Assembly: GCF_025150245.1 (NCBI RefSeq)
Contig: NZ_CP102279.1
Location: 372,001 to 436,000 of the forward strand
Source of the DNA: Dorea formicigenerans
GTDB lineage: Bacteria > Bacillota > Clostridia > Lachnospirales > Lachnospiraceae
DNA: 64,000 bases
Reading direction: 5' to 3'
Below the pieces are notes generated by a model that saw only the letters and a program-made list of their open reading frames with translations, was not told the DNA's origin and searched no databases. Shown one piece after another: positions 44,920 through 54,255 of the stretch. Made by a program: the position numbers and the translations under genes. How positions within the stretch are numbered: the first letter of the stretch is position 1; every line of letters starts with the position of its first letter.

Positions 44920-46074
44920 TTATTTACATAACTCTTCTGCCAGGTTTTCAAGCTGTGTTGTGCTTTCTTCGTTCAGCGCTGACATAATCTTTACAGTAGT
45001 TTCTGTAAATGTGATTTCTTTGCTCTTTTCAAATAACTGACGCATCACTTTGGCAGCGGTTGCAGCCCAGGAACCGTTTTCAATCAGTCCGATGGTACGT
45101 TTCTGGTAATTGCGTTCGGTCAGTGATTCAATGAACTCTCGCATAAATGGGAAGACATCCCCATTGTAGGTTGTTGTTGCCAGTACGAGGCGGTCATAGC
45201 GGAATGCATCTTCCACAGCCTCGGCAATGTCATCTCTTGCAAGATCTGTGATTGCAACTTTCTCACAGCCTTTGTCTACTAACATCTGAGCCAGTAATTC
45301 AGCAGCTTTCTTTGTATTTCCATAGACGGAAGTATAGGCAATGAGCACGCCTTTATCTTCCGGCTCATAAGTAGACCATGTCTGATACAGGTTCAGATAG
45401 AAGTCCAGATTTTCGTTCAGTACTGGTCCGTGGAGTGGGCAGATGGTCTGGATATCAAGACCGGCAGCCTTCTTAAGAAGAGCCTGTACCTGAGCGCCGT
45501 ATTTTCCAACAATTCCGAAATAATAGCGTCTTGCTTCGCAAGCCCAGTCTTCCTCAACATCCAATGCACCGAATTTTCCAAATGCATCGGCACTGAAGAA
45601 TACTTTTGCATAGGAATCGTAAGTCATAATGACTTCCGGCCAGTGAACCATAGGTGCTGCAACAAATGTAAGTGTATGTTTTCCAAGTTCCAGTGTGTCT
45701 TTTTCTTTGACTACAAGCTGGTGCTCTGCATAATCACATCCAAAGAATTGCTTCATGATGGTAAATGCTTTCGCGCTTGCCACAATTGTGGTATCTGGAT
45801 AATTCTCCATAAATATGCCAATACTTGCGGAGTGATCAGGTTCCATATGTTGAATGATCAGATAGTCTGGTTTTGCATCACCGAGCACATTTTTTATATT
45901 TGCAAGCCATTCTTCTGAAAAATGTGCATCAACGGTATCAAAAATGGCAATTTTATCATCCGTGATCACATAAGAATTGTATGCCATACCATTCTCTACC
46001 TGATGCTGTCCTTCAAAAAGATCAATGTCATGGTCGTTCACGCCAACATATTTGATATCTTCTGTAATAGTCAT
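44920..46074 (-). CDS. fprA: FprA-family flavodiiron protein
   Basis: A 384-residue cytoplasmic enzyme: metallo-beta-lactamase-like diiron domain with HMEPDHSASI (H-x-E-x-D-H near residue 80) and later ligands, then a flavodoxin domain from about 250 (AYTSVYGNTKKAAELLAQML). Such proteins reduce O2 to water (or NO) and protect anaerobes. ATG 46074 is chosen because AGGAGG lies 11 bp upstream on the minus strand, against a longer ORF whose extra 30 residues are not conserved-looking. A monocistronic gene with its own terminator. Confidence 0.93.
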   Translation of the reverse strand: MTITEDIKYVGVNDHDIDLFEGQHQVENGMAYNSYVITDDKIAIFDTVDAHFSEEWLANIKNVLGDAKPDYLIIQHMEPDHSASIGIFMENYPDTTIVASAKAFTIMKQFFGCDYAEHQLVVKEKDTLELGKHTLTFVAAPMVHWPEVIMTYDSYAKVFFSADAFGKFGALDVEEDWACEARRYYFGIVGKYGAQVQALLKKAAGLDIQTICPLHGPVLNENLDFYLNLYQTWSTYEPEDKGVLIAYTSVYGNTKKAAELLAQMLVDKGCEKVAITDLARDDIAEAVEDAFRYDRLVLATTTYNGDVFPFMREFIESLTERNYQKRTIGLIENGSWAATAAKVMRQLFEKSKEITFTETTVKIMSALNEESTTQLENLAEELCK

Positions 46075-46344
46075 ATTGATTAATACCTCCTGTATTTTGA
46101 ATTTGTCATTAAAATTAAAAAGTACATCCGCAATTTTTGTAAGAACAAAAGCTGCCTCGTACAAAGCTCAAATTCGCCAGGATTATTATAACGCCATCGA
46201 AGGAAAAAAAGATAGTATTTTACAAAGTGTATTTAGAAAAATACAAAAGAGATTTCAGAATATGTTGACAATAAAAAATGTTGTGCTAATTTATAGAAAA
46301 ATAATTTAATCAACTAAACCGTTGAAGCGGAGATTAAAGCAATC

Positions 46345-46959
46345 ATGCGCGCACAGAGAGTCCGGGGAGGTGAGAGCCGGGTGGAGATGCAGTTTGCCAA
46401 ATGGACCGCTGAGGGCGCAGTCGCAGTTGTAATCAGTATCGGTTCGATATCTGCATACAAGTATATCACCAGTCCGAAGGAAGAGAGCATCCCGCTCGAG
46501 ACTACACTGGAAGATGCTGCAGAGCTGACCACACAGAAGATGATCATCTCAGATGTATTCAGGAGCACAAAGGGAACCATCCCGCTGATCAATAAGAACC
46601 GGTTCCTGGTACAGTATAAAACAACCATCACTGCCGGGCTGGATGTGCAGAACGCAAAGATCAAAGAGACCGATGACAAGATTACGATCACAATCCCGCA
46701 CTGCACGATCGATGAAGATTCGATCAAGATCAAGTCCAGTGACCTGAAGATCTATGACACGAACTTCGCAATTATGAGTGTAGATAAAGAGGCAGTCATG
46801 GAATTAGTCGGGGAAGTAGAAAAGAAGGCAAAGAAAAAAGCAGAATCAGACGAATATGGATTCCTTGAAAATGCAGATGAGAATGCAAAGAAAGTAATCA
46901 AGGGGATGTTCGAAAATGTGGCAGACGGACGGGAAGTCGTCGTAGGATTCGCAAAGTAA
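46345..46959 (+). CDS. DUF4230-domain membrane-anchored protein
   Basis: A protein of up to 204 residues with one membrane helix (TAEGAVAVVISIGSISAYKY) and an extracellular DUF4230 domain (FLVQYKTTITAGLDVQNAKI, ITITIPHCTIDEDSIKI). Function unknown. ATG codons at 46345 and 46387 are both plausible; GGTGGAG is close to the second. The frame is open further upstream to a TAA at about 46316, where GC content jumps. The GC-richer codon choice (atc, ccg, gag) stands out from neighbours and could reflect recent acquisition. Confidence 0.7.
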   Translation: MRAQRVRGGESRVEMQFAKWTAEGAVAVVISIGSISAYKYITSPKEESIPLETTLEDAAELTTQKMIISDVFRSTKGTIPLINKNRFLVQYKTTITAGLDVQNAKIKETDDKITITIPHCTIDEDSIKIKSSDLKIYDTNFAIMSVDKEAVMELVGEVEKKAKKKAESDEYGFLENADENAKKVIKGMFENVADGREVVVGFAK

Positions 46960-47004
46960 GACGATAAAACCGGAGAATGATAAAGCAGAATAGAAAATAA
47001 AGGA

Positions 47005-47040
47005 AAAAGCTATTGCAGATATTGGATGCAATAGCTTTTG
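47005..47040 (+). terminator. Intrinsic terminator after the DUF4230 gene
   Basis: AAAAGCTATTGCA pairs perfectly with TGCAATAGCTTTT around a 9-nt loop and is followed by TGTCTT. The 240 bp beyond it hold only a small GTGGG/CCCAC hairpin at 47221-47237 before the adhesin gene. Confidence 0.85.
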
Positions 47041-47285
47041 TCTTGTGCTACGATGTGTCCGGAAGAAGCTGCCGGATGCTGCAACTGTCATCAGAATGTC
47101 AGCATATGTCTATAAAAAAATAGCAGAGAGAAAAAATATGCATAAAAAACAAGAAAAAGGAAAATAATGGGGCTGCTTGAATTGACTTAATGAGAAAAAG
47201 AAGCTAATATAAAATTAACTGTGGGAGTCTATGCCCACGGGGGAAAATATTTTTGGAATGAAAAATTAATAGGAGTAGAAAAGCG

Positions 47286-50200
47286 ATGAAGAAGAGAAAG
47301 TACAAGCAGTTGCTTGCATCAGTAATTGCCTGTTCTATGGTGCTTTCAGGAATGCCGGCAACCGCATACGCTGCCGGAAATGACACCGCTCAGGAAGTAC
47401 AGTCAGAAGACCAGACTTCAGGAACTGCCGGATCAGAAGATTCAAGCAGTGCCGGACAGCAGGAAAATGCTGGAAACCAGACGACTGCCGGAACGAATGA
47501 AAGCACATCGACTGAATCAGACAGCAATAGTCAGACAAACAGTTCACAGGATAACACATCCAAGAACAACACAGCACAGTCAGGCACAACACAGAACAAC
47601 ACAGCACAGTCAGACACAACACAGAACAACACAGCACAGTCAGGCACAACACAGAACAACACAGCTTCCCAGCCGGCAGCAGCTGATGCGCAGAGTGCGC
47701 AGGATGCGAAAGCGGTTAAGGCAGGAAATGTATTGGAGATTCACAAAGGTGAGACAATCAAAGGTGCTACGTTGTTAAAGGATTTTAAAGATTGGTTTGG
47801 TGCTGCTACAAGGTATCGATATAAAAAGACTGCAAGTACTGATGATTGGAATGAAATAACACCATTAGATTTATCTAAGGAGTATACCTTAGCATCTGGA
47901 ACTGTGACAGTTGAAAAGTATATCAAAACAGGCGGGTCATGGATTAATCCTACAATGGAATGGGTACAGGCTGGAACATTCACAGTCAAGAATTACAGCA
48001 ATGTAACTTTCAATGTCACAAACATTGAAGGCGCAGGTGTCAAGATTGATGGTACCGCTGTTACAGACACTGTAAAATCCTACGACACAGAGAACAAAAC
48101 ATTTACAGTCAATGACGTAGATGGCTATGATGTAACTGTAAAAAATGGTGAAACACCAATGACTCCAAATGCAGATGGCTTCTATACACTGCCGGTTACA
48201 GATGCAACAATCAATGTTGTATACGAAGCAACAGCTGGTGCATTTGTTAATGTAACCAATCCAGAGAACGGAAAAATTACAATTGATGGTCAGGATATAG
48301 CTAGCAAGAAAGTTGCACTGAATTCTACTTATACAGTTAATGTAACACCGGATAACGGGTATGCGGTAGAAAATATATTTGTAAACAATAATCCTGTAGA
48401 GGATGTTACTTATGCTAACCAGACAGCAACAGTTACTTTAAAGACTGGTGATTTGGATAATGAAATATTTAATATTACTGCTCAGATAGTTCAGTGTAAG
48501 TTAGATGTGAAAGATGCCGAGGTATCATATCACAATGGAATGTCAACAGATAAGATTGCGCAGAATATCTTTGCTGCAGTTGTTGGAACAGACAATGTAC
48601 CGGAGATTACATTGAATGATGTAACAATTGAGTACGATGCATCGTTGACAGGATTAGGTAACTGGAAGGCAATCGGTTATCAGCCAGAGTGGTATGAACC
48701 AACTTTACATGAATTTGGAAAGAGTACTGAAAAAATCCGTATCACCTACAAGGGAACAGACAAGTATCCATTTATGCAGAAGACTGTTACAATCACATTA
48801 AAAGACCTTCGTGAGGAAACTACACTTTCTATCAACGATGGAATTATGATGAAGTATCAGTCAACTGAGATGATGGATGCAGTAATCAAAGTTCTGATTG
48901 CTCAGAATGCAACTGTAACAGATAAAGCAGGTAATAAGATTGAGACAACAGCAGATGACTTTACTTATACTCCATCTACAGATGAATGGAAAGCAGGAGA
49001 ACAGGAAATCACAGTTACCTATAACGGAAATGAAGATTATCTGTCAAGTTCTGCGACAACAACCATCACAATCAAAAAAGGTGATGCAAAGGTATGGGTA
49101 AACAGCCAGAATATTAAATATGGCGAAAGCTTCTCTCAGATATTCTCAAGTGATCCATCAGATGCAGCACCACTTGGAATGATTGTTGGAATCGATGGAA
49201 ATGGAAAATCATTTGTTGGATTTGATGTTTCTAATATTGTTATCAAACAGAAAGTTCCTGTAATTGGTACAATAGAAGTACCATTGGAACAGGCAATTTT
49301 AGCATTAGTACCGGATGGAAAAGTGACCGTTGGAAATCTTATGACCGTTATCAACAAGCTTCCTGATTTAGGAGATAATGCAGGTATTATTTCCGCTGTA
49401 CAGAAAGTTGTTAATCAGATTCTGAAGATTTATCCGGCAGCAGCAGACTGGTCTATTTCTTTCAAACGACCAACAGAATCAGGTGTATACCTTGCAGCAG
49501 GAGCATCTACAAGCCAGAACTACAACACAGCAGTAGGTGTTGGATACCTGACAATTGCACCTCAGTCAAAAGATGTAAAACTGGAGTTCAATAGTCCACT
49601 TCCAAAGAATTGTACTTTAACGTATGAGGAAGCACAGGAATTTGACTTTAGTGGAAAAGCAACACAGAACGGGCAAACTGTCAGTGCGAATATTAAGACA
49701 AAATATGTGGGTGTAACAGCTGACGGAAAATGGGTAAGCAGTAAAGGCAATGAGCCGGAAGATGCACTCAGAGAGCCAGGTAATTATGTAGAAAAAATCT
49801 ACACAGTTGGTGGCAATTATGTAGCGGCACCAATCGTCAGATGCTATACAGTAAAAAAAGCTGAGACAGAGATTAGATTTGATGATAGTATAGATCTTGA
49901 AGTTCCGTATGATGGACAGCCACACGGCATAACAGCAGGTGTATACCATGGAGACGAAAGAATCGCAGAAGCAGATATCATTTATATGAGTTCATCAGGA
50001 TATAAGAGTGCAGAAAAGCCGACAGATGCAGGAATGTATCAGGTAATGGCTTCTTACAAAGGTGATTCTAAGTATGCATGTGTAGATGCTAAATACACAA
50101 GATTATTTATAAAACAAAAAGTAGTTACAGTTACACCAAATGCTCCTCAGAATCCAATTTACTATCGTGATCAGTTACCAGAATTCACTTACACAGTAAC

Positions 50201-51182
50201 AGATGAAAATGGTAAGGTATTATCTGAAGAAGAGATTGCAAGTCTTGGAACAGTCTCTGTTGTTAAAACACCAGAAGATGTAACACCAGGACATTACACA
50301 ATCAAAGCCCAGGTTGAAAATGCAAACAAGAATTATGATATTACTTGTGGAGATAGAAAATTTGATATTCTTGCAAGACCAATCACAATCAAGACAATGA
50401 ACATGGCCATCGAATATGGTGATGATGTACCGGATGTTGATTATTACATCTCCGACATGAACGGTGAACTGGCAGATCCAGCAATTGTAAGTGGAGCAGA
50501 CTTCCCGTCATTAGACTTCAGCATTGAAGGACAGGACGAAGGAAAACACCTGGCAGCAAGCACTACACCATATGCAATTAACGTTAGTGGATTAGACAAT
50601 GCAAACTTCAAGGTAACATATGAAGGCGGAAGCCTTACAGTTAACCCAAGAAAGATTAACATCTCTATCGACTCTAAGAAGAAGGTAGAAGATGACGCTG
50701 ATCCGGAACTGACATACACAGTATCAAGAGCAACTGGAGAAGCTGTTGCACAGGCAGTTGAAGATACAACTGCAGCAAGTGCTGTTGTAGAAGGTGACGA
50801 GCTTGGAGTTACATTAACCCGTGAAGCTGGTGAGACAGTTGGATTATATGACATTTACGCAAATGTAGAAGGATTAAATTCAAACTATGCATTAGCTGAG
50901 ACACCGGACGGAACAGATAAGTTCGAGATCGTGAAGAAAGGAACTGTTATCGATGATAATAAGAAACCTTCTGATCAGAACCCATCAGGCGATAAGACGA
51001 CTGTAAAGGGTGACAACAAGAACAACAAGAATACAAACACTGCCAAGAAAGCTGACAATACAAAGAAGAATCAGCCGAAGACAGGTGACAATTCACACGT
51101 TATGTTCTATCTGTTCATGATCGAGGCTGCAATGGTTGCAGCATTCATTACTCTGATCTTCAGAAGAAGACGCAGAAGCTAA
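47286..51182 (+). CDS. Large sortase-anchored surface protein with MBG-like repeats
   Basis: A 1298-residue exported protein: signal peptide ending near AYAAG (about 31), a Ser/Thr/Asn/Gln-rich stalk (35-140) with 10-residue repeats, then a long beta-rich region with several Ig-like/MBG-type domains (for instance ITIKTMNMAIEYGDDVPDVD and LTVNPRKINISIDSKKKVED). The C-terminus has a Lys/Asn-rich wall-spanning stretch, the sorting motif QPKTG, a membrane helix and RRRRR tail. It is covalently attached to the wall by a sortase and probably binds host or mucosal ligands. No sortase gene lies nearby. Confidence 0.9.
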   Translation: MKKRKYKQLLASVIACSMVLSGMPATAYAAGNDTAQEVQSEDQTSGTAGSEDSSSAGQQENAGNQTTAGTNESTSTESDSNSQTNSSQDNTSKNNTAQSGTTQNNTAQSDTTQNNTAQSGTTQNNTASQPAAADAQSAQDAKAVKAGNVLEIHKGETIKGATLLKDFKDWFGAATRYRYKKTASTDDWNEITPLDLSKEYTLASGTVTVEKYIKTGGSWINPTMEWVQAGTFTVKNYSNVTFNVTNIEGAGVKIDGTAVTDTVKSYDTENKTFTVNDVDGYDVTVKNGETPMTPNADGFYTLPVTDATINVVYEATAGAFVNVTNPENGKITIDGQDIASKKVALNSTYTVNVTPDNGYAVENIFVNNNPVEDVTYANQTATVTLKTGDLDNEIFNITAQIVQCKLDVKDAEVSYHNGMSTDKIAQNIFAAVVGTDNVPEITLNDVTIEYDASLTGLGNWKAIGYQPEWYEPTLHEFGKSTEKIRITYKGTDKYPFMQKTVTITLKDLREETTLSINDGIMMKYQSTEMMDAVIKVLIAQNATVTDKAGNKIETTADDFTYTPSTDEWKAGEQEITVTYNGNEDYLSSSATTTITIKKGDAKVWVNSQNIKYGESFSQIFSSDPSDAAPLGMIVGIDGNGKSFVGFDVSNIVIKQKVPVIGTIEVPLEQAILALVPDGKVTVGNLMTVINKLPDLGDNAGIISAVQKVVNQILKIYPAAADWSISFKRPTESGVYLAAGASTSQNYNTAVGVGYLTIAPQSKDVKLEFNSPLPKNCTLTYEEAQEFDFSGKATQNGQTVSANIKTKYVGVTADGKWVSSKGNEPEDALREPGNYVEKIYTVGGNYVAAPIVRCYTVKKAETEIRFDDSIDLEVPYDGQPHGITAGVYHGDERIAEADIIYMSSSGYKSAEKPTDAGMYQVMASYKGDSKYACVDAKYTRLFIKQKVVTVTPNAPQNPIYYRDQLPEFTYTVTDENGKVLSEEEIASLGTVSVVKTPEDVTPGHYTIKAQVENANKNYDITCGDRKFDILARPITIKTMNMAIEYGDDVPDVDYYISDMNGELADPAIVSGADFPSLDFSIEGQDEGKHLAASTTPYAINVSGLDNANFKVTYEGGSLTVNPRKINISIDSKKKVEDDADPELTYTVSRATGEAVAQAVEDTTAASAVVEGDELGVTLTREAGETVGLYDIYANVEGLNSNYALAETPDGTDKFEIVKKGTVIDDNKKPSDQNPSGDKTTVKGDNKNNKNTNTAKKADNTKKNQPKTGDNSHVMFYLFMIEAAMVAAFITLIFRRRRRS
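47565..47665 (+). repeat. 30-bp tandem repeats in the adhesin stalk
   Basis: Three full 30-bp units (47565, 47595, 47625) and a partial fourth encode NNTAQSGTTQ / NNTAQSDTTQ. Differences are single-base. In-frame copy change would alter stalk length. Not a CRISPR array, as there are no spacers. Confidence 0.85.
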
Positions 51183-51231
51183 TCAAAGATCATAAAAGAT
51201 ATAATAGAAATGTCTGTCAAAGACGATAAAT

Positions 51232-51283
51232 AGGAGACCGCAGGTCAGGCCCGCTTAAGAGCCGGATCTGCGGTTTCTCTTGT
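51232..51283 (+). terminator. Terminator of the adhesin gene
   Basis: GAGACCGCAG pairs with CTGCGGTTTCTC around a 27-nt inner region with GGCCC/GCC partners, followed by TTGTATTTT. Confidence 0.75.
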
Positions 51284-51321
51284 ATTTTCAAAAAGGTGGT
51301 TTATACTGATAACAGTTCAAT

Positions 51322-51414
51322 ACAACCAGGGGAGCTTGTGAGACAAAGCTGAGAGTAAGGTATGACCTTAGACCCTAGAACCTGTTTGGATAATGCCATG
51401 TAGGAAGTGTTTGT
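51322..51414 (+). ncRNA. TPP riboswitch (THI element)
   Basis: The conserved thi-box landmarks are present in order: AGGGGAGC, GCTGAGAG, then GACCCTAGAACCTG and GGATAATGCC, ending TAGGAAGTG. This is the thiamine pyrophosphate aptamer. The P1 closing stem is weak (ACAACC against TGTTTGT). No thiamine gene follows; the next sequence is the remnant of trpE, so the switch is orphaned. An expression platform is not obvious apart from a short TTGACA/TGTCAA stem at 51435-51475. Confidence 0.88.
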
Positions 51415-51445
51415 CAGAAGAGTATAAAGTTAGATTGACATCTGA

Positions 51446-52255
51446 GTGTATCCGCATTTCTGTCAAGGGCGTTTTCCGGTCTGCCGGGAAATGTATTCCG
51501 ACAGATATACGCTGGCTGAGGTCATGCGCATTTTAAGAAAAGAAAGCAGGCACGGCTATTTACTTGAGAGTGCGGGCCAGACCGAGCAGTGGGGACGATA
51601 TTAATTTCTTGGATACGATCCATCCATGGAGATCACTTGTACCGACGGGAAGATGCGGATCAGAAAGACCAGTCTGGGAGGCTGGTCAGAGGAAGAACTT
51701 CGGACAGTTGATCACCCGGGTCAGGTGCTTCGTGAGATTATTGATGAGAACCGGACACCGGAACTTCCGGGGATTCCAACATTTACCGGAGTTCGCTCGG
51801 CGGATTTGGAGCAATCTTATGAAAAAGCGGAGGCGAAGTTGAATGAGATAGAGAAGATTCTGAAAACAGGTGAGAAAATGGAATTTCCACCGATCCAGTT
51901 AAAAACCGAAATCAAGCCTCAATTCTCTGAAGAAAAATACGAGAAAATGGTAGAGAAAGCGAAGCATTATATTCGGGAGGGAGACATTTTCCAGGTAGTT
52001 CTGTCAAATCCGATGCGGGCGAAGGCCGAGGAAAGTCTTTTTGATACATACCGGGTGCTTCGGACGCACAATCCTTCTCCGTACATGCTCTATTTTTCCA
52101 GTGACGACATCGAGAGCGCTCACGCAGTAGCATATGCAAAGAAAATCGTACCACAGATGGACAAAGATGAGATTGTAGTCATTACATTATCCGGACGCGG
52201 AGACAAGGACTGTGCAGCAATCGCACGTTACAGAGGGGAGAATATCCATGAATAA
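51446..52255 (+). pseudogene. Chimeric trpE-trpB remnant
   Basis: The frame begins YPHFCQGRFPVCREMYSDR and reaches LESAGQTEQWGRY, then TAA at 51602-51604 where TrpE has a Thr or Ser, then resumes [19 protein letters not shown]. Further along are [11 protein letters not shown] and [13 protein letters not shown], all anthranilate synthase component I. The frame then passes without a break into [12 protein letters not shown] and [10 protein letters not shown], the C-terminus of tryptophan synthase beta. Missing are parts of the TrpE N-terminus, about 60 residues after TFTG, all of TrpE beyond SSDD, trpG/D/C/F and most of trpB. The join falls at a shared Ile-Glu, suggesting deletion at microhomology. 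The 209-codon downstream ORF (51629 on) may be translated but cannot work as either enzyme. Confidence 0.88.
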
Positions 52256-52904
52256 AAACATAAAAAAAGCATTTGGAAAAGGGAAAGCATTTATTCCATT
52301 CATCACTTGTGGTAATCCGTCGCTGGCGGTGACAGAACGAATTGTGTACGCTATGGAAGAGGCAGGCGCAGACCTCATTGAACTTGGAATTCCATTTTCA
52401 GATCCGACAGCAGAAGGCCCGGTCATTCAGGCGGCAAATGTACGGGCGCTCTCAGGCGGCGTGACAACCGACAAAATATTTGACCTGGTAAGGCGTATTC
52501 GTCAGAAAACTTCTATACCAATGGTTTTCATGACCTATGCAAATGTGGTATACTCTTATGGTACAGAGCGCTTTGCGAAGGTGGCAGCAGAAATCGGGAT
52601 GGACGGACTTATTTTGCCGGACGTACCATTTGAAGAGAAAGAAGAATTTGCCATACCATTTAAAGAGCATGGATTGGATCTCATCTCCTTGATCGCAACG
52701 ACTTCCCACGAGAGAATTGCCATGATCGCAAAAGAAGCAGAAGGATTCGGAATCTCGGAACCCAAGCAGGCGGAGAAAATGGCATCCCAGTCAGATGGAG
52801 TTATTGTAGGTTCAGCAATTGTGAAGCTCTGTGAAAAATATGGAGCAGATTGTGTCCCACACATTTCCACATTTGTGAAAGAGATGAAGGACGCAATCCG
52901 GTAG
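52248..52904 (+). CDS. trpA: Tryptophan synthase alpha chain with internal deletion
   Basis: The 218-residue product is recognisable as TrpA ([59 protein letters not shown]) but is about 40 residues shorter than the family. After KEAEGF it jumps straight to [11 protein letters not shown], so the strand with VYCVSS, the GVTG phosphate-binding loop and IPCAIGF is missing. The catalytic Glu/Asp region is present, yet loss of that barrel segment should destroy substrate binding. ATG 52248 has GAGGGGAG upstream and overlaps the chimera stop by 8 nt. Probably non-functional although open. Confidence 0.85.
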   Translation: MNKNIKKAFGKGKAFIPFITCGNPSLAVTERIVYAMEEAGADLIELGIPFSDPTAEGPVIQAANVRALSGGVTTDKIFDLVRRIRQKTSIPMVFMTYANVVYSYGTERFAKVAAEIGMDGLILPDVPFEEKEEFAIPFKEHGLDLISLIATTSHERIAMIAKEAEGFGISEPKQAEKMASQSDGVIVGSAIVKLCEKYGADCVPHISTFVKEMKDAIR

Positions 52905-52922
52905 AAAGGACATGCGTAGAAA

Positions 52923-53573
52923 ATGGCAAGATATGTGAAAGACCTGGTGCTGAACAAACCAGAAGATTTTGTAACATTTATTATGAACGACTATTTACAG
53001 AAAAATCAGTTCGTTGTATCAGAGTGGAAAGGCGAGCCAGCTTACCGGACAGGAGATGCGCTGATTGAAGGATATAAGTATCTGAAATGGTCCTATGAAA
53101 ATGGAACACTTCATCTGGAAGCATGGATGAAAAGCACATTTGGAAAAGAAATGGGCCTGGATGGATTCGTAGGAGCTTTGCAGAAAAAGCCGTACAGAGA
53201 AGGACTGGAACAGCTCTTTCATGTATTGGAACAGGCAATTCCTGAGGCCGGTATGAATGAGATGACAGGACAGCAGGGCATGAATGGTGCAAATGGACAG
53301 TCAAAACCACAGCCGGTTCAGGTGAAGACCGTGGATAATTCCAGTGCAGCAACGATGGCACTTGTGTTCGGAATTCTGGCATTTGGTATCAGCTTTTTAT
53401 CACCATTGATTTCTATTATCCTTGCAATACTTGGCTACAGCAGAGCACGCATAGGCATGCAGTCCGCATTAAAAGGACGGGCAAAAGCCGGGCGCAACTT
53501 CTGTATAGTTGCAATTGTACTTTCTATAATTCTATGGGTAACGAACCTTGTGTTGACAATTATGGTCCGGTAA
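52923..53573 (+). CDS. Uncharacterised membrane protein with DUF4190-like C-terminus
   Basis: A 216-residue protein. Residues 1-105 are a soluble domain (LNKPEDFVTFIMNDYLQKN, WKGEPAYRTGDALIEGYKYL), followed by a Met/Asn/Gly/Gln linker and two membrane helices (about 142-170 and 187-213) that resemble DUF4190. The N-terminal domain recurs in several Lachnospiraceae hypothetical proteins but has no assigned role. It follows the trpA remnant by 18 bp with AAAGGA upstream. Confidence 0.7.
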   Translation: MARYVKDLVLNKPEDFVTFIMNDYLQKNQFVVSEWKGEPAYRTGDALIEGYKYLKWSYENGTLHLEAWMKSTFGKEMGLDGFVGALQKKPYREGLEQLFHVLEQAIPEAGMNEMTGQQGMNGANGQSKPQPVQVKTVDNSSAATMALVFGILAFGISFLSPLISIILAILGYSRARIGMQSALKGRAKAGRNFCIVAIVLSIILWVTNLVLTIMVR

Positions 53574-53578
53574 ATGTT

Positions 53579-53893
53579 ATGGAGCTTAGAGAGCGGATCT
53601 TTCAGGAGACAGAACGAGAAAAAGCGCAGGATTATCTATGGAACGAATTAGTCCTGCTACAGAGTCAGACCTTTCGTACCGTGAAGGGACTGGAGTATAC
53701 ATATCAAATCCGTGGAAATGAAATGTTTGTGTCAAGAAAGACGAAATCCATAACGAAAGCTTCCGTGGATCTGGCACTTGAAAAAATCATAGAATTAAGT
53801 GGAGAGGTGGCAGGACCTAAAAAACTGAAATGCTTCGGCGCAAGCTACCTGTATCCGATATTTATAGAAATGGGACTTATTAAGAGCAGCTAG
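53579..53893 (+). CDS. Small hypothetical protein
   Basis: About 104 residues from ATG 53579 (MELRERIFQETEREKAQDY). The middle (LEYTYQIRGNEMFVSRKTKS) and the end (KCFGASYLYPIFIEMGLI) look like a compact alpha-beta domain. There is no signal or membrane segment and no recognised family. The start follows the preceding stop by 5 bp. An earlier in-frame ATG at 53534 would overlap the previous gene by 40 nt and is less likely. Confidence 0.65.
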   Translation: MELRERIFQETEREKAQDYLWNELVLLQSQTFRTVKGLEYTYQIRGNEMFVSRKTKSITKASVDLALEKIIELSGEVAGPKKLKCFGASYLYPIFIEMGLIKSS

Positions 53894-53938
53894 TTTATGA
53901 GAAAACAGCTGGCTGTTTATATTAAAATATGAAACAAA

Positions 53939-53995
53939 ATTATCAGAGGCAGACTTAAGGAAAACATAAGAAATCCTTCCTTGAGACTGCCCTTT
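53939..53995 (+). repeat. 57-bp direct repeat, left copy, with terminator
   Basis: The string starting ATTATCAGAGGCAGACTT is found again at 55131-55187 with one difference in 57. Within it GGCAGACTTAAGGAA pairs with TTCCTTGAGACTGCC, and this left copy is followed by TTTTTTT, making it a terminator for the gene before. The next 260 bp to the Rpn-like gene contain only a short palindrome (ATATACTGAAAGTATAT near 54168). Confidence 0.85.
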
Positions 53996-54255
53996 TTTTG
54001 TGATATGATATCTACACGCAGACGATGGTTCTAATCATCTGCAAAGTATCTATATTAATTTCATTCATTTTCGGAGCCAGAAGAATCGGCAGTAATTCCA
54101 AAAGTGATGATAAGCGGACAGATAAATGAAGTTAAAAATGATGTGAAATTATCTTCATATACTGGAATATACTGAAAGTATATGTTAATCTATAGGTAGA
54201 AATCATAGCATTTTCTTTTGAACAGACATTTATCTGCAAAAAGAAAGGAGAAGCT

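Noticed and set aside
47565-47665. CRISPR-like array
   Set aside because: Repeats are contiguous, in frame and without spacers; they encode the adhesin stalk.
51301-51445. Trp T-box or trp attenuator before trpE
   Set aside because: No AGGGTGG-type T-box core; the sequence matches the TPP aptamer instead.
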